A stretch of DNA of 64,000 bases, from contig CATNEN010000007.1 of NCBI GenBank assembly GCA_950097015.1, forward strand, positions 10,727,001 through 10,791,000, written 5' to 3'. This document shows, piece after piece, positions 12,631-24,500 of this stretch. The notes under the pieces were generated by a model. That model had not been told where the DNA came from and searched no databases. It saw nothing but the letters and a program-made list of their open reading frames with translations. The position numbers were made by a program, and so were the translations under genes. Each line of letters begins with the position of its first letter. The first letter of the stretch is position 1. The stretch is from Macrostomum hystrix (Eukaryota; Platyhelminthes; Macrostomidae).

Positions 12631-14600
12631 CTACGCTCTTTCTAGGAATGCACTGTTCAGGCTATTCAGGCTACGCTCTTTCTAGGAATGCACTGTTCAG
12701 GCTATTCAGGCTACGCTCTTTCTAGGAATGCACTGTTCATGCTATTCAGGCTACGCTCTTTCTAGGAATGCACTGTTCAGGCTATTCAGGCTACGCTCTT
12801 TCTAGGAATGCACTGTTCATGCTATTCAGGCGACGCTCTTTCTGGGAATGCACTGTTCAGGCTATTCAGGCTACGCTCTTTCTGGGAATGCACTGTTCAG
12901 GCTATTCAGACTACGCTCTTTCTAGGAATGCACTGTTCAGGCTATTCAGGCTACGCTCTTTCTAGGAATGCACTGTTCAGGCTATTCAGGCTACGCTCTT
13001 TCTAGGAATGCACTGTTCAGGCTATTCAGGCTACGCTCTTTCTAGGAATGCACTGTTCAGGCTATTCAGGCTACGCTCTTTCTAGGAATGCACTGTTCAG
13101 GCTATTCAGGCTACGCTCTTTCTAGGAATGCACTGTTCAGGCTATTCAGGCTACGCTCTTTCTAGGAATGCACTGTTCATGCTATTCAGGCTACGCTCTT
13201 TCTAGGAATGCACTGTTCAGGCTATTCAGGCTACGCTCTTTCTAGGAATGCACTGTTCATGCTATTCAGGCTACGCTCTTTCTAGGAATGCACTGTTCAG
13301 GCTATTCAGACTACGCTCTTTCTAGGAATGCACTGTTCAGGCTATTCAGGCTACGCTCTTTCTAGGAATGCACTGTTCATGCTATTCAGGCTACGCTCTT
13401 TCTAGGAATGCACTGTTCATGCTATTCAGGCTACGCTCTTTCTAGGAATGCACTGTTCATGCTATTCAGGCTACGCTCTTTCTAGGAATGCACTGTTCAG
13501 GCTATTCAGGCTACGCTCTTTCTAGGAATGCACTGTTCATGCTATTCAGGCTACGCTCTTTCTAGGAATGCACTGTTCAGGCTATTCAGGCTACGCTCTT
13601 TCTAGGAATGCACTGTTCATGCTATTCAGGCTACGCTCTTTCTAGGAATGCACTGTTCAGGCTATTCAGGCTACGCTCTTTCTAGGAATACACTGTTCAG
13701 GCTATTCAGGCTACGCTCTTTCTAGGAATGCACTGTTCATGCTATTCAGGCTACACTCTTTCTAGGAATGCACTGTTCATGCTATTCAGGCTTCGCTCTT
13801 TCTAGGAATGCACTGTTCAGGCTATTCAGGCTACGCTCTTTCTAGGAATGCACTGTTCATGCTATTCAGACTACGCTCTTTCTAGGAATGCACTGTTCAG
13901 GCTATTCAGGCTACGCTCTTTCTAGGAATGCACTGTTCAGGCTATTCAGGCTACGCTCTTTCTAGGAATGCACTGTTCATGCTATTCAGGCTACGCTCTT
14001 TCTAGGAATGCACTGTTCAGGCTATTCAGGCTACGCTCTTTCTAGGAATGCACTGTTCAGGCTATTCAGGCTACGCTCTTTCTAGGAATGCACTGTTCAG
14101 GCTATTCAGGCTACGCTCTTTCTAGGAATGCACTGTTCATGCTATTCAGGCTACACTCTTTCTAGGAATGCACTGTTCATGCTATTCAGGCTACGCTCTT
14201 TCTAGGAATGCACTGTTCATGCTATTCAGGCTACACTCTTTCTAGGAATGCACTGTTCATGCTATTCAGGCGACGCTCTTTCTAGGAATGCACTGTTCAG
14301 GCTATTCAGACTACGCTCTTTCTAGGAATGCACTGTTCAGGCTATTCAGGCTACGCTCTTTCTAGGAATGCACTGTTCAGGCTATTCAGGCTACGCTCTT
14401 TCTAGGAATGCACTGTTCAGGCTATTCAGGCTACGCTCTTTCTAGGAATGCACTGTTCAGGCTATTCAGGCTACGCTCTTTCTAGGAATGCACTGTTTAG
14501 TCTACGGCTCTTTCTAGGAATACACTGTTTAGTCTACGGCAGTTTATAGGAATGCACTGTTCAGTCTACGGCAGTTTCTAGGAATGCACTGTTCTGAAAA
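12631..14600. repeat. 40-bp minisatellite array, right block
   Basis: About 48 copies of the same 40-bp unit as 11155-11809. It degrades near 14490-14600 into shorter variant copies. G/T and A/C variants recur in patterns that suggest block duplication. Confidence 0.95.
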
Positions 14601-14798
14601 TTTAGGCTATCAAAAGTGCAATTCATTATTCTAGTCCGATCTGTGCAGTTGATGTCGATTAAATCGTTATGCCTTGAGTCCAAAAGCATCAAGTCAGCAA
14701 ACTAGATATAGATAATAGATATAGATAATATTGAAAATAAGTCACCATGGACACAAAATAGAATGTGTGGAGGTGCACAGCCACCAGCAAAAAATGTA

Positions 14799-14804
14799 TT
14801 TATT
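14799..14804 (-). terminator. Candidate poly(A) signal of the zinc-finger/helicase gene
   Basis: AATAAA read on the minus strand, about 190 bp downstream of the stop codon at 14993. It is the first such hexamer I see after the stop. Confidence 0.5.
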
Positions 14805-14992
14805 TTAGCAGTAGCATAATACATTCTGAATCAACACATCAAGTAGAGTACCATCACGCTAACAATCAAACAATAACAATAGAATCTGAACGATACAACT
14901 CGTTCAATATGGTAAAATAGCGAAACTCCAATTCTGGGTTATTGTGAACTATCAGTGTCGCAGGGGAGTCGAAGACGCAACGAAGCTGGAGT

Positions 14993-17900
14993 CTACAGGG
15001 GACGTCCGACAGCCGCCGATGCCTGCCCGCAGGCCAGCTGCCGCACAGCCTCCAGTAGGTTGGTCTCGCTGGTCAGCAGTTCTCGGAGACGCTGCTGCTC
15101 ATCATCGGAGCGGCAGTACACAAGGCAGTGCCCGCCATCGACGCGCACGCGGCCCCGCGATTGGACCAGAGCGGCGACGCAGCTGGGCGGGTCGGCCAGC
15201 ACCAGAAGGTTGCAGCGCGGCAGGTCGAGTCCCTCGCAGGCGATGGGCGTTGCAGCCAAGATGTTGACCTCGCCGCGGCCCACCGACTCGAGTAGACGAC
15301 GCTGCTGAGGCACGGACATGCCGCCGCTCCCGCCGAGACCGTGGCCGAGGAGGCAGGCAGGGCGAAGGCCGCAGTCAGCGAATGCAGCGTGGGAGCCCAA
15401 CAGCTCGTGGAGGCGCTGAGCTGTAGCACGCTCGCGCACAATGACCAGCGTCAGGCCGCCATTGCTAACGGTGCCGCGAAGATCGTCGGCTAAGGCACGA
15501 AGTACGGAACCGCAGGCAGCTGAGGCCATTTGACACCCACGCAGTTGCTGCAGAGCCACAGCTAGCGTCCCAGCCGCCAGGCGCAGCTCGGCCAGCTGCT
15601 CCGATGACAGAATCAGCGGACACAGTCGGGCATCATCTAGAAAGTCGCCGAACTGCTGGTGGGAGCTGTCGCAGACGCTGAGGGCCAGGTCGCTGTGCAG
15701 CTGGAGAAATGGGAGCAGGTTGGGCGACTAAGATCTGCAGCAAAAGTCGAACTGGGATCTGGGAGAGTCGAACTGGAATCTGGCAGTCGAACTGGGATCT
15801 GGGAGTCGAACTGGGATCTGGGAGAGCCGAACTGGGATCTGGGAGAGTCGAACTGGGATCTGGGAGTCGAACTGGGATCTGGGAGAGCCGAACTGGGATC
15901 TGGGAGTCGAACTGGGATCTGGGAGAGTCGAACTGGGATCTGGGAGAGCCGAACTGGGATCTGGGAGAACCGAACTGGGATCTGGGAGTCGAACTGGGAT
16001 CTGGGAGAGCCGAACTGGGATCTGGGAGTCGAACTGGGATCTGGGAGAGCCGAATTGGGATCTGGGAGAGTCGAAAAGGGATCTGGGAGTCTAACTGGGA
16101 TCTGGGAGAGCCGAACTTGGATCTGGGAGTCGAACTGGGATCTGGGAGAGCCGGGACTCACCTCGCTGAGCTGGCGGAGGCAGTTAATCAGGAGGCCTAC
16201 TGGCTCGCAGACGGCGGTTCGAGCTGCCACCTCGTCTAGTACGCCAGCCAGACTCGGACAGTTAAGGCCACCGTTGGTTAGCAACTGATCAACAATAAGC
16301 ACAGCGTCAGGCGACCCAGCCGCATTGGCCGCAGTCTGCAGAGCGCGTAAAGCAGCGTCGGCGTAGTCGGTCAGGGCTTTCATGGCGGCCGCCTCTTCGG
16401 CTATCGGCGGCACCAGGCGACCAACCAGGCTGGCTCGGACAGAGAAGTCGGACAGCTCGGTCTGCGAGGCCGACGAGCTCGGCCAAGCCAGGCGGGCGCC
16501 ACCCAGCCTGTCCAGGAGGCCGAAGAGCATAGATTGTGTGGCCAGCAGGGTCGCCTGAATTGCATTGGTGCAGCTCTCAGGTTAGCAGCTTTCTGTTACT
16601 AATAATAGCAGCACTAGCAGCAGTGGTACCAGTGGTAGCAGCACTGGCAGCAGTGGTAGCAGCACTAGCAGCAGCACTAGCAGCAGTGGTAGCAGCACTG
16701 GCAGCAGTGGTAGCAGCACTAGCAGCAGCACTGGCAGCAGTGGTAGCAGCAGTGGTAGCAGCACTGGCTGCAGTGGTAAGCAGTGGTAGCAGCAGTGGTA
16801 GCAGCACTGGCAGCAGTGGTAGCAGCAGTGGTAGCAGCACTGGCAGCAGTGGTAGCAGCAGTGGTAGCAGCACTGTCTGCAGTGGTAAGCAGCACTGGCA
16901 GCAGTGGTAGCAGCAGTGGTAGCAGCACTGTCTGCAGTGGTAAGCAGCACTGGCAGCAGTGGTAGTAGGAGGGGTGGGGAGGTTCTAGCCGAGCTTTGAA
17001 CCCTTGACAGGTTTTGAACCGTAGTCGTACAGGAAACTATTTGTCTTTGAGCAAGTCACTTAATCAGCTGTAAAATGGGTACCAGCACAAGCTTAGGCTG
17101 TGTTTAGGACTGTGTGACTCCCACGCTTAGTCCATGGACTGAAAAGCTGTACATCTGGCACTACTAATTAGTGTTAGTTCGATCGATCAAGCAGTAGCGG
17201 CAGTTCTCAGCAATGGCGCACGAACCTGCCCAGCGGGCGATGCGGTGAAGCCGAGTAGCCGGGGCGCCTCAGTCGGCGGCATTCCGAGCACCTGCCGCGC
17301 CAGCAGGTGGTAGGGGTGCATGGCGCCGCAGTGGTGGGCCTCGTCCATGGCCAGCAGGCAGGTCTGGTCCAGGCGCAGAGACCCGGTGCGCAGGCAGTTG
17401 GCGTAGAACGCGGCCGTCGTCACCACCAGGTCAGCGGCGGCCAACGGCTGCTCGTCGGGCAGACTGAGCAAATCGCCGCAGACGGCGGCCACAGCCAGCG
17501 GCCGGATCTCCGTCGGGGTTGCCGCGGAGGTCGACGGCGGCGGCAGCGGACGAACGAATCGGCGCATGCGGACCTGGCGAACGGAATCAGCTTGAGGTAA
17601 GCCCAACTGCAATTCGACTAACTACTCAATTGAACTCACCTGGGCGAGCTGAGTACGCAAGAAGGCGGCCTGCTGCAGCACCAGCAGGACCTTGTCCACT
17701 AGGAACACCGCGCTGCGCAGCGGGTTTGCTTCCAGCGCAGCCAGCAGGGCTAGCGCCGCAACCAGCGTCTTGCCAGTGCCGGTTGGTAGGACACACAGCG
17801 CGTTGCCATGGAAACAGCACATCTGGTAGGCCTCCAGTTGGTAGGTACGCGGCCTCAATGTCGTCGGCCAGTCAAGACGGGCGGACGGCCAGGTGCCCGG

Positions 17901-19939
17901 AGCAGCAGCGGACACTGGCGGCGGCGCAGGACGGTCGGGCGCGGGGCAGCGGACGGCAAGACGGCGCCGGTGATCGCGACCGGCAACGTGGGCCGCAACG
18001 CTATTGCCATGGAGACGGATGCCGCACAGGTTACACAGGGAGTAGCCGTCAGCCAGCTGCGTCACGGGTTGATGGCTGGCTGCACTGGTGGTAGGGTGGT
18101 GGCGGCATCCCAGTGCAATCGTGTGGGTAGCAGAGATTGAAACGTGAAGGCAAGAATTGAAAAGTACTCACCGATAGCGAGATCCGGCTGGGGCCCATCG
18201 ATAGCTACGGAAGGCTGGGAAATACCGGCAGCGCGGAGACGCTTGAGATGGCTCTTACCCTGCTGGTGGTTCCGCATTTGGGGCCACGTATTGCACTGCA
18301 CGTTGCACACTTTGCACAGAAGCATGCCGCCTGGCTGGGCCTCAACCAGCTGCTGGCTTGAGGAGACGGCAGTGGGGGATGCGGCTGCGTTGGCGGCAGC
18401 TGGGGAGGCGGTTGCGTAGGCGGCAGAAAGAGAGGCGGTTGCCGGCGAGGCGGCAGTGGGCGAGGTAGAAGATAGGAGACCAGAGAAGCCGGACGGCGAG
18501 GGCGTCAAGCGACGAGCATCGATTCCCCAGCTAGCCAGGTTGATCGGCGAGTGTGATTTGGTTCCCAATTCTATGCTGGCTTCGTGTAATGCGAGCGTCG
18601 TTGAAGGCTGGAAACCGACGTTAGTCCTGGCTGATGAAGCGGCGGGGGTGGCGGGAGACGACGGTTGCAGCGAAGGTGCCATGGTGACCGGGAGCATGGA
18701 GGGTGAGCTGGCAGATGAGGAGGCCAGCTTTGATGCCGAGGCCGCCGCTATCGCTGCCGCCCGTCGGTGGGCCTGGCCATTCCAGTGGTCGGCCAGGTTG
18801 TTCATGCTGGTGGCGAAGATGCTGCACAGGTCGCACCTGAAACGGCCATCAGATTCCATGCGAAAAAATGGGCTGGACCGAATCTCACTGTGCAGCGGCG
18901 ACTGCCGGGATTGGTGAATCTGCTGGATCGGTTGCTGAAGTGGTTGTACGGGTTGTTGTAAACGTTCCTCGGGTTGCTGTACAGGTTGAACGGGTTGCTG
19001 GACAGGCTGCACGGGTTGATAAACAGGTTGCACGGATTGCCGGATGGGTTGCACGGGTTGCTGGACAGGTTGCATGGGCTGCTGGACAGGTTGCACGGGT
19101 TGCTGAAAAGGTTGCACGGGTTCCTGAGCAGGTTGCAATTGTCGTTGGACCGATGGTGGACATACGAGACGTGAAGGCCAGGCAGACAGGGCTGAAGATG
19201 CAGGCGGAGATATTCGCACTGACTGAAGCGATGTCTGCGGCGACTGGCTGACCTGAGCTCCTGACTGCAGAGTCATCTGCGCTAGCTGGTCAGAGAGGAA
19301 AGTCATCGCCTGCTGGCTGGTGGCAACAGCCGGTTGTCCCTGCTGTTGCAAGGGCCATGAGGCGAGCTCGCAGTGAGGCACCAGCGGCTGGGTGGAGGAC
19401 GCGGCCGACGGCTGCTGGCTGACTTCGGGCAGCCGGACCGACTGGTTCCTTTCCACGGCGTCGAAGTTCAACGCGCTGGCAGAACCGGCGACTCCGGAGC
19501 CTCCGTTGGCAGAGTTTGCTTGCGGCCCCCCGCCAATGCCAGCTATGCGAGCGGCATTGTTGTGCGCGCGGCCGCGCAGGTGGGAGGCCAGGTCATCCTT
19601 GGAGGTGGCGTGAATACGGCACAGGTCGCACCAGTACCAGACGACGCCGCCGCCGCGGTCTTCTTGCCGAACGTGCCCGGCCAGCAGGCAGTCGACGCCT
19701 TCGCGAGACTGTAGCTGCCGTCGGTGCGCCTGGCCCCTGCAGTGGGCGGCCAGGCTGGCCTCCGAGGTGCAGGCCACGTCGCAGATCAGGCAGCGGAAGG
19801 CCTGGCCCGCGGCCCCAGCCTGGACCCGGCTAGCGGCTTTCTGGTGCCGCTGGCCGCTGAGGTGGTCGGAGCGGTGACTGGCAGAAGTGAAAGTGACGCC
19901 GCACAAGCCGCAGTGGCTGCTGGTGACTTGTTGCTGCTC
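14993..19939 (-). CDS. JAZ-type zinc fingers fused to a Dicer/RIG-I-type helicase
   Basis: Five exons on the minus strand (19939-18172, 18079-17640, 17606-17226, 16554-16162, 15727-14993) join with matching phases to give about 1,238 residues. Six C-x2-C-x12-H-x5-H-like fingers of the U1/JAZ (dsRNA-binding) type lie at about 10-32, 50-72, 104-126, 367-389, 539-561 and 605-628. A Gln/Pro/Val repeat precedes finger 4. An SF2 helicase follows: motif I PTGTGKT (about 687), Ia-like FLVDKVLLVLQQ, II DEAHH (about 822), III GFTASP, IV-like LVIVRERATAQ, V ATPIACEGLDLP and VI QSRGRVR (about 1181). The wording is that of Dicer/RIG-I helicases. No PAZ, RNase III or dsRBD is seen before the stop. Catalytic motifs look intact. 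No in-frame ATG precedes finger 1. The acceptor at 19940-19942 gives phase 0, so the start codon may come from a spliced leader or an unseen exon. A role in dsRNA sensing or processing is inferred. Confidence 0.85.
15740..16152. repeat. Approximately 20-bp tandem repeat in intron 4 of the helicase gene
   Basis: Alternating 20- and 22-23-bp copies (core TCGAACTGGGATCTGGGAG) fill the intron between the exons at 16162 and 15727. The open frames across it are read-through of the repeat. Confidence 0.9.
16595..16970. repeat. AGC/AGT-rich tandem repeat in intron 3 of the helicase gene
   Basis: Degenerate GGTAGCAGCACTGGCAGCAG-type copies, low-complexity on both strands. This produces artefactual Ala/Val, Leu or Ser/Gly open frames. 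Confidence 0.85.
16985..17170 (+). mobile_element. Degenerate tRNA-derived SINE copy
   Basis: Within intron 3 of the helicase gene. It shares blocks with the better copy at 30890-31240: AGCAAGTCACTTAA, CAGCTGTAAAATGGGTACCA, and the 3' block GTCCATGGACTGAAAAGCTG before a TACATCTGG end. The tRNA-like head is decayed. Confidence 0.6.
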
Positions 19940-20014
19940 CTGGAAGAGGCGCAGAGGGGGACGGCTTTGCAGTAGCCTGTAGAAGGAAATCCAGATATGC
20001 GAGTCTGATCCCAC

Positions 20015-20250
20015 ACCTTAATGTGCGGGCAGAAATACCTTTGTAGGCATAGCTGCCTAAGCTAGCTATCAGAAACACAGGCAAAACTGGCATGATAATG
20101 TCTCTGCGAGCGTATATCCCTATTACGAGTTAGTTAGCTAAATTTATCTTGAAGTTGTTTTCAAACCTTTCCTAAACGTTTCTATAATCTGCGACTTTTG
20201 CTTTGTTGTTGATTTTGATCATGTGGATTAAAAGGCTGAATTATCATCTA
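20015..20250. other. 5' flank of the zinc-finger/helicase gene
   Basis: Searched for a first exon on the minus strand. An ATG at 20093 opens a short frame, but its frame and phase do not lead into the zinc-finger exon. Nothing else is supported. Confidence 0.35.
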
Positions 20251-20251
20251 T

Positions 20252-20537
20252 TAACACTCGCCAGTGTACATTTCCCATAGAAAGCACACACTCGCCAGTG
20301 TACATTTCCCATAGAAAGCACACACTCGCCAGTGTACATTTCCCATAGAAAGCACACACTCGCCAGTGTACATTTCTCATAGAAAGCACACACTCGCCAG
20401 TGTACATTTCCCATAGAAAGCACACACTCGCCAGTGTACATTTCCCATAGAAAGCACACACTCGCCAGTGTACATTTCCCATAGAAAGCACACACTCGCC
20501 AGTGTACATTTCCCATAGAAAGCACACACTCGCCAGT
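20252..20537. repeat. 34-bp minisatellite
   Basis: About eight copies of a 34-bp unit (core CACTCGCCAGTGTACATTTC). It is AT-balanced and nearly identical between copies. The minus-strand open frames are repeat read-through. Confidence 0.95.
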
Positions 20538-21027
20538 CGATCAATATTTAGCTATCGCGCCTAAAAACTTTTTACAACGACCAACAAACTAATAACTTGC
20601 AGAAGAAAGTGAACTCAGCCGTTAATAAATAACCGATGGCGCGTCTAGCGCGCAGCGGGCCACACGCGTTCGTAGAATTTAATATAAATTAAGCCTTAAC
20701 AGACAGGTTTAAACAATAAAACAGCACTCCGCGCTGCCGGCGCGCGAACCGGTTAATTAAGTATAGAAAGAAACACTGCGAATGGACCATTGGCAGTGCA
20801 TTAGCACATCCTACGTACGCAAGAGGACAGTACAAAATAAACAATTTTTCAACAAGTGGTCAGCAAGTTTTATCACAAGCAAAAAAATAATATTGAATTT
20901 CAAAATTGAATGCTTTGCCAGCTGTAATAGCAGTTCAGAACTGACGCCAGTCAAGCTTCAGTACGTTTGATTAACAATATAATAAAAGTCCCATCGCAAA
21001 GCACCAACACGGATGAGCTCCTCGGAG
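20538..21027. other. AT-rich spacer, no gene seen
   Basis: This stretch lies between the helicase gene's 5' side and the 3' side of TUBGCP2. I see nothing supported in it. Confidence 0.4.
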
Positions 21028-21535
21028 AGGAGAAGGAAGAAGGAGAAGGATCCTCGGATGGGGAGATGGGAAGAAGGGATCCTCGGATGGGGATATGGGA
21101 AGAAGGGATCCTCGGATGGGGAGATGGGAAGAAAGGATCCTCAGATGGGATAGTGGGAAGAAGGGATCCTCGGATGGGGAGATGGGGAAGAAGGATCCTC
21201 GGATGGGGAGATGGGAAGAAGGGATCCTCGGATGGGGAGATGGGAAGAAAGGATCCTCAGATGGGATAGTGGGAAGAAGGGATCCTCGGATGGGGATATG
21301 GGAAGAAGGGATCCTCGGATGGGGAGATGGGAAGAAAGGATCCTCAGATGGGATAGTGGGAAGAAGGGATCCTCGGATGGGGAGATGGGAAGAAGGGATC
21401 CTCGGATGGGGAGATGGGAAGAAGGGATCCTCGGATGGGGAGATGGGAAGAAAGGATCCTCGGATGGGATAGTGGGAAGAAGGGATCCTCGGATGGGGAG
21501 ATGAGAAAAAGGGATCCGTGGATGTAGAGATGGGA
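21028..21535. repeat. 29-bp minisatellite beyond the TUBGCP2 3' end
   Basis: About seventeen copies of a 29-bp unit (core GGGATCCTCGGATGGGGAGA) start 30 bp past the TUBGCP2 stop codon, probably within its 3' UTR or terminator region. Confidence 0.95.
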
Positions 21536-21567
21536 AGCGGTTGCTAAGCAGCTGCCAGGCGCGCAGC

Positions 21568-24500
21568 CTAGTTAGCGGCCACATAGAAGTAGTTGTAGTT
21601 GAGGCGGTAGATCAGGTTCATGAGGTTTAGCCGCTGATTGGCGCAGTGCTCGGCGATGGCGTCAATGAGCTGCTTGAGCAGGCCGCTGAAGTTGCCCGAG
21701 AAGGTCAGCACCGTGGCTGCCAGGTCGGCGGACTCCGCTGAGCCGCCGTGCCGGGCGATGCAGTTGCAGAAGGTGACGCAGACGGCCAGCATTTTGTAGA
21801 GCAGCTTGAGCAGGTCCGGCTGCTGCAGCATGCAGTCTGACAGGCAAGAGGTCAGCATGTGCGAGTGCCGCTCGATAAGCTCGTCCAGGTTGCCCACCCT
21901 GGCCAGGCAAATTGAGAGCGAAAATTAGATTGACGGAATTGACTGCACCGGCAATAGCTGCTCCTACGATACTGGCTATAGCTGCTCCTACGATACTGGC
22001 TATAGCTGCTCCTACGATACTGGCTATAGCTGCTCCTACGATACTGGCTATAGCTGCTCCTACGATACTGGCTATAGCTGCTCCTACGATACTGGCTATA
22101 GCTGCTCCTACGATACCGGCAATAGCTGCTCCTACGATACTGGCTATAGCTGCTCCTACGATACTGGCTATAGCTGCTCCTACGATACTGGCTATAGATG
22201 CTCCTACGATACCGGCAATAGCTGCTCCTACGATACTGGCTATAGCTGCTCCTACGATACTGGCTATAGCTGCTCCTACGATACTGGCTATAGCTGCTCC
22301 TACGATACTGGCTATAGCTGCTCCTACGATACTGGCTATAGCTGCTCCTACGATACTGGCTATAGCTGCTCCTACTAAAATGTAGGTGAGTTAATCATAA
22401 CCAAATCACAAAGCTGATTCAAGTTGCACATGGCTCATTACTCACTTATCCAGCTGAGTCCACAGGCGATGCCAGGCCGGCTCGATGACTTCGAAGGTCA
22501 TGTAGTACTCCAGGTGCTGCACAAAGGTGAGCATCTGTTGGCGCAGCGCGTAGGCCGCGGTGACGCCGGCCCTGCTGTGATGCTGCTGCAGCCACACTGA
22601 GCCAAGCAGGCGCTCCACGTGCCTGCAGTAGAACAGGTGCCGGAACAGCATCTGGTAGCGAGTGATGGCGCGCCGGTTGATCAGCAGGCTAAGCGGAAAG
22701 TCCACCTCGATGTCCAAGCTGAAGGCCTCCAGCGCTGTCAGGCGGGAAGAGGCGGCTGCGTCAGTTGAGGAGAGGCCGGCTGGCGGCGCCTCACGCAGGC
22801 TGACCAGGGCCAGCATCTGACCGATGAGGTCGTGGGGCAGCAGGGCCACCCGCAGCCGATCCCGGTTGGGGTCGGGGCCGGCGGCGCTGGTGCGCACGGC
22901 GGTCTCAAGCAGCGACTCCAGCCGGCTGAGGGAGACGCGGCCGGCCTCGCGGCGCATCTCCGAGTCGGCCAGGTCCATGAAGTGCACGAGAAAGTCGCTC
23001 TGGTCCAGCAGGAAGAAGCGCTTCAGTGAGCACAGAAGGTCGCGCAGGCCCTTGTCGCGGAGCAGCCGCATGAGCAGGGCAGCGGCCTTGGCGTGGGCGT
23101 TCTCAAGCTGCTCAACGTAGCGGCCACCCTCGTAGGCGTAAGCGAGCTCCTCGGCCGGATAATCAAGGAGTGCCTCGCCGCACTGGGCCACCACATTTAG
23201 GTACTTGCCAGTGCTCAGCACCTTCTCGGCCATCGGCCAGAGGAAGCTGGGCACTCGCTGGCTGCACAGCTGGTAGCGGTTCTCCCAGTAGTCGCTGAGG
23301 GGTGGTTCGATATTAACACTCGTACAGTGGAACTCTTTGACCATAGAACATCCTAGTCCGACTCACTTGATGTACTCTCTGGTGAGCACTTCCTTGGACG
23401 TGGCCGTGTTCTCCGTGACCATGAACTCAGCGTAGGGATCGAGCACGCGGCCTCGGTAGACCCAGGTCTGAAGCATGTCAAAGAAAGGCCGGCTGGCAGC
23501 CCGGGTCAGGTGCAGCAGCAGGCGGTGCCGCTTGGGGTCGCCGGCCGAGGCGCAGGCCTTGTCGTGCAGCAGGGACAACACCGAGCCGCCGAGGCACTCG
23601 CCCTGGTTCACATCGTAGGCGATTTCGGCCAGGGTCTCCAGCACGCGGGCCGGCTCCTGCAGGCAGCAGTGCAGCCGGTGCAGGCGCAGCTGCCCGATCC
23701 GCTGCTGATGCTCCAGCTGGCACACCAGCACGCCAAGGTCCCTGCGGGCATTGGGCACGGCAAGGGAGGCTTCAATGTACAAAAACTTAAAATCGAGGAC
23801 TTAAAGATTTCACACCTGGGATGTAAGTCTAGATCCCACACCTGGGCTGGAAGGCTAGATCCCACACCTGGGCTGGAAGGCTAGACGGCCTCACCTCAGC
23901 AGGCCGGTGATGGCGCCGCTCAGCGCCTGATTGACCATGCCGTACTCGTAGGCGGTCTTGTCCTCGGCGAAGCGGGTCACGTCGGAGCGGTGGCTGCAGA
24001 CCGGCAGCAGCTGGCCAAGCATCTCCAGCCGCGTGGCGTCCAGGCTGTTATCGACGTCGAAACCGCGACGGTCGGCCCGCGAAGCCTGCGGTCGCGGCAC
24101 AACAAACGAGCCCTGGATTCGGTTGAGTTTTCGGAGGATTCTGCAGGATCCTCTTGGAAAAAGCCTCACTTGCTAACATTTACAGCATCTTCCAGCACGC
24201 GGACTTACCTCAACGCCGCTGAGCAGGCTGAGCACATCTTGAATTATCAGCTGCTCCTGCGCCTCCACTGGGTAGACGCCGATTCCGGGCGTCAGGCGTC
24301 GCGGTGGATCGTCCAGGACGAAGTCGGCGGAAAGGAACGGCCGGTCGTAGAGCCAGTCGGGCTGCCAGGGCACCTCGGCTGGCTCGGCCGCCGGCGTCTT
24401 CTGGCGCAGCGCCGCGGAGACCGAAGCCAGCGGCAGCGTTGAAGAGTCCGGCGCCCTCTGGCGAGCTTCGGCGTTCATGTGCGACGACAGTGCGGCCACA

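Noticed and set aside
11155-14600. CRISPR-like regular array
   Set aside because: The units are contiguous with no unique spacers, and the genome is animal. This is a minisatellite.
15659-16288. Open frames of repeated Gly/Trp/Asp residues on the plus strand
   Set aside because: They are read-through of the intronic 20-bp repeat, antisense to the helicase gene.
16536-16965. Ala/Val-, Leu- or Ser-rich open frames
   Set aside because: They are low-complexity AGC/AGT repeat in an intron, open on both strands for compositional reasons.
14993-19939. A bona fide Dicer gene
   Set aside because: The helicase is of the right subtype, but the frame stops after it. No PAZ, RNase III or dsRBD is seen in the window.
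19830-20093. Short minus-strand frame starting at the ATG at 20093 as the first helicase exon
   Set aside because: It runs in a different frame, and its best donor leaves phase 1 where the candidate acceptor at 19979 needs phase 2.
21912-22385. 157-codon plus-strand open frame of eight-residue repeats
   Set aside because: It lies inside the last TUBGCP2 intron. The 24-bp repeat unit keeps the frame open by arithmetic.
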